Of a stretch of DNA of 64,000 nt, positions 16,428 through 24,522 are shown piece after piece (within the stretch, counting starts at the first letter, position 1; each line of letters starts with the position of its first letter). A program made the translations under genes and the position numbers. The notes below the pieces were generated by a model that ran no database searches, was not told the DNA's origin, and saw only the letters and a list, made by a program, of their open reading frames with translations. This DNA is from Lutimonas saemankumensis (GTDB lineage Bacteria; Bacteroidota; Bacteroidia; Flavobacteriales; Flavobacteriaceae): assembly GCF_020171465.1 (NCBI RefSeq), contig NZ_JAIUZR010000003.1, forward strand, positions 620,001 to 684,000, given 5' to 3'.

Positions 16428-19400
16428 ATGCAAACAGTATATCAAACCAAAAATTTAAGGCTTTTATTTTTTGCTTTTATCATGACGGGCTTTTTTGTTC
16501 AGGCCCAGACCACAGTTCCATTTACCAAAAGGTATGAAACGGCTGGTATCAATGGAGATTTAACCATTATCGGGAATATGATCTTGGGTGAATCCGTTGA
16601 TACTCCTTACAATGGTGATGGTCAAAATAACACTATTGATATGGTTTTTATCGATATTGATGGTGATGATTCTACTTTTAATTCAAGCAGTGCCAGATTT
16701 ACAACAAGTAACTGTAACAGAATAGTTTATGCAGGCCTTTACTGGGGAGCAGTTTTATCCCCTGAGGAATTAGAACCTACTAAAGTTAAATTTAAAACTC
16801 CAGGAAATCCCTACATTGACATTGAAGCCGACGAACAGCTTGACTGGATTTATTATAAAGATGTTACGGACATTGTTACTTCAAGTGGAAACATTATTGG
16901 AGATTACTATGTAGCCAATGTAAGTACCTCTCAAGGATTTAACTCTTCAGCAGGATGGTCAATGGTTATTGTTTATGAGGATCCTACCGAATCCCGAAAG
17001 TACATTTCAACATTTGACGGATTTTCAGCGGTTTCTCGGTCTCCTAACGATGTAGTAGATTTTAATTATTCTGGTTTTACCACACCTCCTTCAGGACCTG
17101 TGGAAGGTAGAGTGGGTATTGTAGCATTGGAAGGTGACCAAACGAGAGTTGGGGATCAACTCTTATTTAAATCAGATTCAAATCCGGATTTTACGGCTTT
17201 ATACGATAATGAAAACGAGGTAGATAATTTTTTTAACGGAAAAATTACAAAAGATGGGGTTCAGGTATTGGATCGGAACCTGAACAGCACAAATACATTG
17301 GGTTGGGATCAAAAGCTTTTAAATTTAGCTGATATCAATCAGAACAATAGTTTGATCGGAAATAATGAAACCGGAGCCACAGTCAGAGTATCAAGTAATA
17401 ATGGAACTGACTGGATTTATTCTTTCCTAAACACCTTTGCGATAAATATTATCGAGCCTAACCTTCAGGTCGTAACAAGTGTTGAGGACACTTCTAACAA
17501 TCAAATTACTCATCAGTCTCCCGTACCACTTGGATCAACCGTATGGTACAATATTGATTTTAGAAATATCGGAACCGATAACGCTCAGAATACATATATC
17601 CTTAATTCATTGCCTATCAATGTGACTCTTGATGAGAATTCTATGGAGTTACCGGATGGTGTGAGTTACACATTTAACGAGGCTACGCGCGAACTGAGGT
17701 TTGAAATTGATGATTCTCTGGTTGAGAGAAAATCATTATCCACAAATCACAGTATTCGTTATCAGGTTACAGCATCGAATGAATGTTTTGATTATTCAGA
17801 TGCCTGTACAAACCTTTTGGAAAACAGCATCATTTCATATTATGACGGAGAAACCTCGGGTCAGAATGTTTCAGGACAACCCGGATTGAACGGAATCAAT
17901 GGTTGCGGGCTCGGAAGTGTGGGTTCCATGGATCTGTTTGTTGATACCAGTTCATGTTCTTTTGATAGTGAGCTGTTCTTTTGTAACAATACTTTGACCT
18001 TTTCAGGTGATGACGGATATGATACCTACATCTGGACAGACGAGAACGGAAATACGATTGGTAACACAAAAGAAATCACCGTAACAGGTGCCGGAGTTTA
18101 TACAGCTACTCAAAGAAGAACAGGATGTACGGAGACTATACGAGTAGTAACAGTTTTGGGGCTAGATGTAGAATTAACTCCTTCAGATGCTTTATGTAAA
18201 GACAGCAGTAACGGTACTGTAGAAATAAAAATCAATGATGTTTCTGATTCATATAACTTTGAATTACTTCAGAACGGATCCGTTATCAATTCAATTGTTA
18301 AAACCAATGACAGCCATACGTTTAATAATCTGGATATTGGGAATTATCAGGTTCGATCCACAAATGCCGACGGATGCTTTGACATAAGTGAGTTTTCGAT
18401 TAGCGAACCTACCTTACTCACCTCGACATCGGCCAAATTGTATAATATAACCATTTGTAACGGCGAAATAATGAACGGAAGTCTGGAAACTTCGGCTTCT
18501 GGAGGTACTCCTCCGTATCAGTACAGTATTGATGGCGGGGCAAACTATCAGGATGAGACTCAGTTTTTTGTAAGTAATGAGCAGTCCTATCAAATAACTA
18601 CCCGAGATGCAAACGGATGTACTTCGGTGAGTACGGTGGAAGTTGGATTTGACCAGGAGATCGAATATACGATTTCTCAGGAAGATGTGATCTGTGTTGG
18701 TGAAAAAGACGGAAGGATTAGTATTGATCTTGGCAATGATCAGGGTTATGAGGTAACCTACAGTATGGACGGAACCAATTTTAGAGCAAACCCTGATTTC
18801 ACGGGCCTTGAAAAAGGAATCTATGATATCTGGATCAAAAAAGAGAATGGTGTTCATTCATGTGTATCCCAGAAATCCATCGAACTGGAGCAACTGGTAT
18901 ATCTTGAGTTAAAAGCTGAAACTGATTTCTCATGCCAGGGGGCAAGTAATATCATTATTGCTTCGGTGGATCCTATTTATGAGGGTGAAGTGAGTTATAC
19001 CCTTGATGGTTCTCTTACCCAGGATTCAGGAATCTTTGAAAATGTATCAAAAGGCAAGCATACGGTAACCGTTGCCCATAAGGAGTATGGATGTACAGAC
19101 GCTCCAATTGAAGTGGTTATAGAGGAGTATGTTCCTATCACCTTTAATGTGGTTCCCACGGATATCAATGTCTATGAGATCGTTGCAAACGGAGGTATAC
19201 CTGATTATGAATACAGTATTGATTCCGATGATGATTTCGGTTCGACCAATGTGCTGAACCTAAACGAAACAAGAGAATCACGTGATTACAAATTCTATGT
19301 AAAAGATCAAAGAGGCTGTATCATAGAAAAAACGGTATTTCTGGAGTTTCTTGATATAGAAATCCCTGACTTTTTTACACCTCAGGGGGATGGGATCAAT

Positions 19401-19622
19401 GATACCTGGTATCCAATTAATATCGAAATATATCCAAAAATCACTGTCAAGATCTTTGACAGGTATCAGCGGCTTATTGCGAGCTATGAAGGGAATACCA
19501 GCAGCTGGGATGGAAACTATAAAAGTAAGCCGCTACCAAGTGGTGATTACTGGTACGTGGTTCGACTCAACGAATCTTCAGACAATAGAGAATTTAAAGG
19601 GAATTTCAGCTTAGTTAGATAG
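16428..19622 (+). CDS. Large T9SS type B cargo protein with SprB-like repeats
   Basis: A 1064-residue exported protein. Residues 1-26 form a signal peptide ending in VQAQ. Residues about 30-350 form an Asp/Asn-rich beta domain, followed by a DUF11-like segment near 350-450. Residues about 583-905 hold three or four degenerate Ig-like repeats, each with a GTPPYQYSIDGG- or DGCF-type turn, like the repeats of the gliding adhesin SprB. Residues about 975-1064 are the gliding-motility C-terminal domain (type B sorting signal), read as FTPQGDGINDTW...FDRYQRLI...WDGNYKSKPLPSGDYWYVV. It is thus exported by the type IX system and displayed or released at the cell surface. A PorP/SprF partner follows after 6 bases. 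Adhesive function is inferred. Confidence 0.85.
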   Translation: MQTVYQTKNLRLLFFAFIMTGFFVQAQTTVPFTKRYETAGINGDLTIIGNMILGESVDTPYNGDGQNNTIDMVFIDIDGDDSTFNSSSARFTTSNCNRIVYAGLYWGAVLSPEELEPTKVKFKTPGNPYIDIEADEQLDWIYYKDVTDIVTSSGNIIGDYYVANVSTSQGFNSSAGWSMVIVYEDPTESRKYISTFDGFSAVSRSPNDVVDFNYSGFTTPPSGPVEGRVGIVALEGDQTRVGDQLLFKSDSNPDFTALYDNENEVDNFFNGKITKDGVQVLDRNLNSTNTLGWDQKLLNLADINQNNSLIGNNETGATVRVSSNNGTDWIYSFLNTFAINIIEPNLQVVTSVEDTSNNQITHQSPVPLGSTVWYNIDFRNIGTDNAQNTYILNSLPINVTLDENSMELPDGVSYTFNEATRELRFEIDDSLVERKSLSTNHSIRYQVTASNECFDYSDACTNLLENSIISYYDGETSGQNVSGQPGLNGINGCGLGSVGSMDLFVDTSSCSFDSELFFCNNTLTFSGDDGYDTYIWTDENGNTIGNTKEITVTGAGVYTATQRRTGCTETIRVVTVLGLDVELTPSDALCKDSSNGTVEIKINDVSDSYNFELLQNGSVINSIVKTNDSHTFNNLDIGNYQVRSTNADGCFDISEFSISEPTLLTSTSAKLYNITICNGEIMNGSLETSASGGTPPYQYSIDGGANYQDETQFFVSNEQSYQITTRDANGCTSVSTVEVGFDQEIEYTISQEDVICVGEKDGRISIDLGNDQGYEVTYSMDGTNFRANPDFTGLEKGIYDIWIKKENGVHSCVSQKSIELEQLVYLELKAETDFSCQGASNIIIASVDPIYEGEVSYTLDGSLTQDSGIFENVSKGKHTVTVAHKEYGCTDAPIEVVIEEYVPITFNVVPTDINVYEIVANGGIPDYEYSIDSDDDFGSTNVLNLNETRESRDYKFYVKDQRGCIIEKTVFLEFLDIEIPDFFTPQGDGINDTWYPINIEIYPKITVKIFDRYQRLIASYEGNTSSWDGNYKSKPLPSGDYWYVVRLNESSDNREFKGNFSLVR

Positions 19623-19628
19623 AAAATC

Positions 19629-20567
19629 ATGAAAAAAGTAATAATCGTCATACTATTTTTTGTAACGGCATATTCAAGTGCCCAGGAGTTCAAACTCACT
19701 CCGTTTACGCAATATTTGGTTGAAAATCCTTTCCTGATCAATCCGGCTTATGCAGGTGACAGCGAAATGAATCGATTAAGATTAACCAGTGCCTTTCAGT
19801 GGGTAGGCCTGAGTGGTGCTCCAAATACGCAGACTTTATCCTATGATGCCCACCTTTGGGAGCGCTCAGGAGTTGGAGGGGTTATTTATCTTGATAAAAA
19901 TGGTAACACCTCTCAGATAGGAGGGCAATTGTCATTTGCGCACCATTTGACGATTAATTCTTCAAATGAACAGTATATTTCATTTGGGCTTTCCTATAAG
20001 TTTACACAGTTTAAGATAGATGTTTCGGATTTTGACAACCCAAATGATGACCCGAATATAGGGGCCGATATTTCATCGCATAATTCAAATTTTGATGCTG
20101 GGTTCTTATATAAGGTTGAACGTTTCTTTTTCAGTTTTAACGCGGCGAATATATTGAATAAGAATGTAAAGGTCTTTGACGAATCGGAACCTAAAAAGCT
20201 GAGAAACTATTATATCTATACCGGATATACATTTGAGTTTGATGAAGGAATCTGGGAACTTGAGCCATCCTTGTACTTTAAATATTTTGAAAGTGATGCC
20301 AGATCGATCACTGACATTAACATAAAAGGTAAAAGAATTACGGATGATGGTTATTACTGGGCAGGTTTTAGTACGAGGTTCCTTAATGATCAAAGCTTTG
20401 AGCCTCTGGCAATTGTACCCCTTTTAGGACTAAAAAAGAAAGATTTTTACGTAGGATATGCATTTCAATACAATATTAATGAAGCAAATGAGTTAAATCA
20501 TGGAGGGACTCATATGTTGACGCTGGGATATGATTTTGAATCGAGAAGAGGGAGTCCACGCTGGTAA
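19629..20567 (+). CDS. PorP/SprF-family type IX secretion membrane protein
   Basis: A 312-residue outer-membrane beta-barrel protein with a signal peptide (residues 1-18, cut near YSSAQ). It carries the family opening FTQYLVENPFLINPAYAGD and the LRLTSAFQWVGLSGAPNTQTLSYDA segment. PorP/SprF proteins are dedicated partners for secretion and surface attachment of type B cargo; SprF serves SprB in Flavobacterium johnsoniae. The gene begins 6 bases after the cargo gene and is co-transcribed, so it is most likely the cognate partner of the 1064-residue protein. Confidence 0.9.
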   Translation: MKKVIIVILFFVTAYSSAQEFKLTPFTQYLVENPFLINPAYAGDSEMNRLRLTSAFQWVGLSGAPNTQTLSYDAHLWERSGVGGVIYLDKNGNTSQIGGQLSFAHHLTINSSNEQYISFGLSYKFTQFKIDVSDFDNPNDDPNIGADISSHNSNFDAGFLYKVERFFFSFNAANILNKNVKVFDESEPKKLRNYYIYTGYTFEFDEGIWELEPSLYFKYFESDARSITDINIKGKRITDDGYYWAGFSTRFLNDQSFEPLAIVPLLGLKKKDFYVGYAFQYNINEANELNHGGTHMLTLGYDFESRRGSPRW

Positions 20568-20611
20568 TGCTTGAAGAAAGAAATTAAATAGGAATAATAA
20601 ATTGCTGAATT

Positions 20612-20680
20612 ATGAAAAAGGTACAAATAATCCTGTTATTGATGTTGTTCGTAATTTTAAGTTTTTCAACTTTTGGTTGA
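20612..20680 (+). pseudogene. 22-codon ORF consisting of a signal-peptide-like sequence
   Basis: ATG at 20612 opens MKKVQIILLL..., a Lys-Lys start and a hydrophobic core, and stops with TGA right after SFSTFG, where a signal peptidase site would be expected. Reading on past the stop gives only seven more codons before another stop, so a single point mutation does not explain it. It may be the remnant of a lost secreted-protein gene, or a tiny membrane peptide or leader. It lies between sprF-like and a small secreted-protein gene on the same strand. Confidence 0.35.
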
Positions 20681-20750
20681 TCAGCTTTTTTAAACAGATC
20701 ATAAACTCCCCACTGTAACCAAAGTTTAACAATTAAAGAAAAAACATCTT

Positions 20751-21056
20751 ATGAAAGGTTTTAAAATTATTATTATGCTTTTTGTTTTTGCACTTTTCAG
20801 TGCACAGGGAAGTTATGCGCAGGAGAAAAAGGAGTTAAAAAAAGAAGTTTACAAAACCACCAAAGAAAAAACACCGGTAAAAGTAAAGGAATCTTTAAAG
20901 GACTATTCAAACTACAAGATTGCAAATGAAGTGACCTATGTGCATAAAAAAGATCTTAAGGTTTACAAATTCAAAGTAGAAAAAGGATCCTGGTCTCATT
21001 ATCTGTTGATCAATGAGAAAGGAAAAATCATAGGAATAGAAACAGGTGAACATTAA
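20751..21056 (+). CDS. Small secreted lysine-rich protein
   Basis: No family is recognised. The 101-residue product has a clear signal peptide (residues 1-23, cut at SYAQ-E), leaving a mature protein of about 78 residues with a very Lys/Glu-rich first part (about 24-46) and a C-terminal half that looks like a short beta domain (TYVHKKDLKVYKFKVEKG then YLLINEKGKIIG). This could be a small PepSY-like or beta-hairpin fold; I cannot decide. A strong terminator follows 58 bases after the stop, so it is the last gene of this plus-strand group. Its ATG sits after an A-rich leader. Confidence 0.7.
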   Translation: MKGFKIIIMLFVFALFSAQGSYAQEKKELKKEVYKTTKEKTPVKVKESLKDYSNYKIANEVTYVHKKDLKVYKFKVEKGSWSHYLLINEKGKIIGIETGEH

Positions 21057-21114
21057 AGCTTAAAGTCATCTGGAAAAATTTTTTATAAATTTTTCAGATT
21101 TGTTTGTATGTATG

Positions 21115-21146
21115 CCCTGCTACTTAACGTAGCAGGGTTTTTTTTT
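21115..21146 (+). terminator. Strong intrinsic terminator
   Basis: A perfect 9-bp stem CCCTGCTAC/GTAGCAGGG with a 5-base loop (TTAAC) and nine T. It ends the T9SS cargo to small secreted protein group. No comparable A-run precedes it, so it acts on the plus strand. Confidence 0.9.
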
Positions 21147-21178
21147 ACAAACAATCAAGAGTAGCTCTGATTTGAGAA

Positions 21179-21928
21179 TTACTTTAATTTGAGTTTCTTC
21201 TTTCTCTCTTTAAGTTCAAAAGTCTCTCCCAGGTATACTTTCCTGACCAATTCATCATCGGCAAGTTCTTTAGGGGTACCTTCCTTTAGAATTCCTCCTT
21301 CGAACATCAGATAAGTTTTATCCGTAATGGCAAGCGTAGCCTGTACATCATGATCCGTGATCAGAATTCCAATATTTCGATCTTTTAAATGGGCCACAAT
21401 ACTTTGAATGTCCTCTACGGCAATCGGATCCACTCCGGCAAAGGGTTCGTCTAAAAGTATGAATTTGGGGTCTGAAGCCAGTGCCCTGGCTATCTCAGTC
21501 CTTCTTCTTTCTCCACCTGAAAGAAGGTCCCCTCTGTTCTTGCGAACATGCCCCAGGCTAAACTCGTCGATAAGAAGTTCAAGTTTCTTTTTTTGTTCTG
21601 ATTTGCTAAGATCAGTAAACTGAAGTACCGACATGATATTATCTTCCACTGAAAGTTTTCTGAATACTGAAGCTTCCTGGGCGAGATAACCTATGCCTTT
21701 TTGTGCTCTTTTATACATAGAATCATGAGTGATTTCTATATCATCCAGGTAAATACGTCCCTCGTTCGGTTTGATCATTCCCACGATCATGTAAAAGGAG
21801 GTGGTTTTACCCGCCCCGTTAGGTCCAAGTAATCCAATGATCTCACCCTGCTCAACCTGAAGTGAAATATTTTTGACAACCTTGCGGTTGCCATACATTT
21901 TCATAATATTATCTGCTCTTAGGATCAT
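21179..21928 (-). CDS. lptB: LptB, ATPase of the lipopolysaccharide export ABC transporter
   Basis: The cytoplasmic ATPase that drives LptFG-mediated extraction of LPS from the inner membrane. The 249 residues carry Walker A (GPNGAGKTT), the Q-loop region GYLAQEASVFRKL, the ABC signature LSGGERRR, Walker B FILLDEPFAGVDP and the H-loop ITDHDV. The LptB-specific combination of AQEASVFRKLSVEDN and GVDPIAVEDIQ distinguishes it from LivF/LivG-type ATPases. A basic KERKKKLKLK tail is present. It is the last gene of the minus-strand group kdsD-tatC-DUF1801-lptB, which links KDO synthesis with LPS export. Confidence 0.93.
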   Translation of the reverse strand: MILRADNIMKMYGNRKVVKNISLQVEQGEIIGLLGPNGAGKTTSFYMIVGMIKPNEGRIYLDDIEITHDSMYKRAQKGIGYLAQEASVFRKLSVEDNIMSVLQFTDLSKSEQKKKLELLIDEFSLGHVRKNRGDLLSGGERRRTEIARALASDPKFILLDEPFAGVDPIAVEDIQSIVAHLKDRNIGILITDHDVQATLAITDKTYLMFEGGILKEGTPKELADDELVRKVYLGETFELKERKKKLKLK

Positions 21929-21940
21929 ATTGATTCAATT

Positions 21941-22534
21941 CTATTTATACTTGTCATAAAGCCCTTTACCTTCTTTGATCATCGGGGTAATTTTAAGAAG
22001 CCTGTCAGATTTGGTTTTCTCTCTTTTTGCTTCAGAAATATAATTAGCATATTCCTTTCGACGTCCAGGAGTAAGGGATTGAAAACAATTATTTAATTCA
22101 TTGTCATTTTTGAGCCATTCTTTTAGCTCACCCGGAAGATTTATCTCTTTGACCGCCTTTCTGATTTTTACTGACCTTCCGGCCTTTTGATTTTCGATAG
22201 TTTCTTCAAGATACTGATCAAGAATGTCCTCATCTATTTCTTCAAGGGATTTAAAATGAATCTGCCTCATCCCTTTTGTTTTGCCTTCCTGGGCATTATG
22301 CAGTACCTGCTCTTTATCCTTTAGCAAAGCGCCTTGAAAAAACCATAAACCCACATGATTTTTGAAACCACCAATTCCAACCAGGTTCTTTTTTCCGTAT
22401 ACATAAGTAGGAATTCCCCATTTCAGTGTTTCTTCAAACGGATGCTTAGAGATAATTCGTCGCAATTCGTTTAGGATCTCTTCAAACTTTTGATGTTCGG
22501 AAATATACTTTTGTATTTTATCCTCAAGGCTCAT
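21941..22534 (-). CDS. DUF1801 plus YdeI/OmdA-type protein
   Basis: A 197-residue cytosolic protein. The N-terminal half matches DUF1801 (ETLKWGIPTYVYGKKNLVGIGGFKNHVGLWFFQGA, quoted here as landmarks ETLKWGIPTY and HVGLWFFQGA). The C-terminal half has the YdeI/OmdA element (SLTPGRRKEYANYISEAK, about residues 155-172) that is usual in bacteriocin-protection/OmpD-associated family members. The biochemical role is unknown. It begins 1 base after the stop of tatC, so it belongs to that transcript. Confidence 0.8.
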   Translation of the reverse strand: MSLEDKIQKYISEHQKFEEILNELRRIISKHPFEETLKWGIPTYVYGKKNLVGIGGFKNHVGLWFFQGALLKDKEQVLHNAQEGKTKGMRQIHFKSLEEIDEDILDQYLEETIENQKAGRSVKIRKAVKEINLPGELKEWLKNDNELNNCFQSLTPGRRKEYANYISEAKREKTKSDRLLKITPMIKEGKGLYDKYK

Positions 22535-22535
22535 T

Positions 22536-23363
22536 TTATTTTTTCACCAGGTTTTTCTCGGCTTCCTTCTCTTGTTTTTTAATGATAAATTTAGAGATTT
22601 TTATGCTGACCTCATAAAGAATGATCATGGGTATGGCCACAATGATCTGGCTAATGATATCCGGAGGGGTAATTACTGCGGCAAGAATTAAAACGAGAAC
22701 CAGCGCATATTTTCTGTAGGTTCTCAGAAATTCAGGGGTAACAAGTCCCATTTTTGTCAAAAAATAGATGATGACCGGAAGTTCAAAGATAAATCCGGCA
22801 GAAAGGCAGGAAGCCTTAAGCAAGCCCGTGTAAGAACTCAGGTCAAAATTATTTCGCACTTCCTCGGCAACACTGTAACTACCCAGAAAATTGATGGATA
22901 AAGGAGTAATTACATAATATCCAAATAATATCCCTAAGAAGAAAAGAAAGGAAGTGATAATGATAAAGCTTTTCGCATTCTTCTTTTCGTTTTCATATAA
23001 GGCTGGCTTGATAAATTTCCAAACCTCCCAAATGATGTATGGGAAGGCCATGACAAATCCAAAGGCTATAGAAGTCCAGATATGTGCCGAAAACTGACCG
23101 GCCATTGTTCTACTTTGGACAATAAATGGAATCTCGTCGATACACAATCCTTCCGTCCCAAAACTTTTCGAGACTGAACATAAAAACCTGTATGTAAAAA
23201 ACTGAGGATCCTTAGGGTAGAGTAGAATTGAATTAAAAATAAAATCCTTCATCATAAAGGCAATCATTCCAAAAGCCAGAATGGCCAAAGAAGATCTTAC
23301 AAGCGTCCATCTTAATACTTCAAGATGGCCCAGAAAAGACATTTCTTCAGATTGTTCGCTCAT
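22536..23363 (-). CDS. tatC: TatC, twin-arginine translocase receptor subunit
   Basis: Inner-membrane receptor that recognises twin-arginine signal peptides of folded proteins. The 275-residue product opens with FLGHLEVLRWTLVRS, the conserved cytoplasmic N-terminal motif, and has six hydrophobic helices, including the FGFVMAFPYIIWEVWKFIKPAL segment between helices (landmark FPYIIWEVWKFI). No tatA/E/B gene is in the window, so the partner must lie elsewhere. It follows kdsD by 44 bases. Confidence 0.95.
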   Translation of the reverse strand: MSEQSEEMSFLGHLEVLRWTLVRSSLAILAFGMIAFMMKDFIFNSILLYPKDPQFFTYRFLCSVSKSFGTEGLCIDEIPFIVQSRTMAGQFSAHIWTSIAFGFVMAFPYIIWEVWKFIKPALYENEKKNAKSFIIITSFLFFLGILFGYYVITPLSINFLGSYSVAEEVRNNFDLSSYTGLLKASCLSAGFIFELPVIIYFLTKMGLVTPEFLRTYRKYALVLVLILAAVITPPDIISQIIVAIPMIILYEVSIKISKFIIKKQEKEAEKNLVKK

Positions 23364-23407
23364 AGTTCATAGGTTCCGCACCAACAATTAGTGCCTGGAT
23401 TTTGTTA

Positions 23408-24373
23408 TTAGATAATTCCTTCTTTTAGCAGATCATGAAAATGCACCACCCCGGCATATTTTCCATCTCGGGTCACCAGTACCTGTGTGATATTATTTTT
23501 TTGCATGATGTCAAGCGCATTAACAGCCATTGTGTCGGAGCTTACACTGATCGGGTCAATACTCATGATATCCTGTGCCCTTAAAGAACTTATATCAGTT
23601 GATTTCTCAAGCATTCTACGAATATCTCCATCGGTAATAATACCCGCAATTTCATTATTGTCAGTTACCGCAGTTGTTCCCAGTCGTTTTTTTGAAATCT
23701 CCACGATTACGTCCTTAATGGGAGTGATTTTATCAACTTCAGGAGCTTCATTCTTTTCGGCAATCTCGCTAACCCTCAGGTATAGTTTTTTTCCCAGGGT
23801 ACCCCCGGGATGATACCGGGCAAAATCTTTGCTCGAAAAGTCCTTCAGATTTAAGAGGCATATGGCCAGGGCATCCCCAATTACAAGTTGGGCCGTTGTA
23901 CTTGTTGTCGGTGCAAGATTATTGGGACAAGCCTCCTTTTCTACATACGAGCTTATGGTATAATCAGCATGTTCTCCCAGGAAGGAGGTTTCATTGCCCG
24001 TAATGGCTATGATCTTGTTGCCATAATTTTTTATCAGAGGCAGCAGAACTTTAATTTCAGGTGTGTTGCCGCTCTTTGAAATACAGATGACCACATCGTT
24101 TTTCTGAATATTTCCCAGGTCCCCATGAATGGCATCCGCAGCATGCATAAAGACAGCAGGAGTTCCCGTAGAATTCATTGTGGCCACAATTTTTGATGCT
24201 ATGTTGGCACTTTTTCCAATACCTGTAACAATTACCCTGCCTTTCGAATTGTAAATACACATAACGGCATTTTCAAAATCCTCTGAAACCAGATCAGCAA
24301 GCTGTTTGATCGCATCAGCCTCTATCAGAATTGTCTCTTTGGCGGTCTGCAAAATGTTTTTATTCTTAATCAA
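23408..24373 (-). CDS. kdsD: KdsD/KpsF-type arabinose-5-phosphate isomerase
   Basis: Converts ribulose 5-phosphate to arabinose 5-phosphate, the first step to KDO for LPS. A SIS domain (about residues 35-170: IVTGIGKSANIA, FMHAADAIHGDLG, ISKSGNTPE) is followed by two CBS domains. No ATG start fits. The frame stays open to a TTG at 24460, but the family normally begins a few residues before QTAKETILIEA, which fits the TTG at 24373 (321 residues). The DNA between the two is extremely AT-rich and contains a perfect inverted repeat, arguing for untranslated leader. The start is therefore uncertain. Confidence 0.88.
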   Translation of the reverse strand: MIKNKNILQTAKETILIEADAIKQLADLVSEDFENAVMCIYNSKGRVIVTGIGKSANIASKIVATMNSTGTPAVFMHAADAIHGDLGNIQKNDVVICISKSGNTPEIKVLLPLIKNYGNKIIAITGNETSFLGEHADYTISSYVEKEACPNNLAPTTSTTAQLVIGDALAICLLNLKDFSSKDFARYHPGGTLGKKLYLRVSEIAEKNEAPEVDKITPIKDVIVEISKKRLGTTAVTDNNEIAGIITDGDIRRMLEKSTDISSLRAQDIMSIDPISVSSDTMAVNALDIMQKNNITQVLVTRDGKYAGVVHFHDLLKEGII

Positions 24374-24422
24374 TATTTTGTATTTATTTTTTAAAAATAA
24401 TATGTTATATTTATGGTATGAT

Positions 24423-24454
24423 GAATTTAATTCATGAAAATAAGAATTAAATTC
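24423..24454. repeat. Perfect 11-bp inverted repeat in the kdsD leader
   Basis: GAATTTAATTC at 24423-24433 and GAATTAAATTC at 24444-24454 are exact reverse complements with 10 bases between. It can form a hairpin in the kdsD leader or serve as a two-fold protein-binding site between kdsD and recQ. Confidence 0.6.
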
Positions 24455-24491
24455 AATCAATTCCCCCTCGCAATTATTGCTGCTAAAGATG

Positions 24492-24509
24492 CAAAAATAT
24501 TCAAAAATA
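24492..24509 (-). promoter_or_regulatory. Two adjacent candidate -7 boxes for kdsD
   Basis: The minus strand reads TATTTTTG twice (complement at 24492-24499 and 24502-24509), each matching TAnnTTTG. Either could start transcription near 24485, placing the inverted repeat in the transcript. Confidence 0.4.
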
Positions 24510-24522
24510 GATTAATAAGAGG

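Noticed and set aside
24373-24460. N-terminal extension of KdsD from a TTG at 24460
   Set aside because: The extra 29 residues are AT-driven (Asn/Tyr/Lys/Phe-rich), have no counterpart in the family and overlap a perfect inverted repeat.
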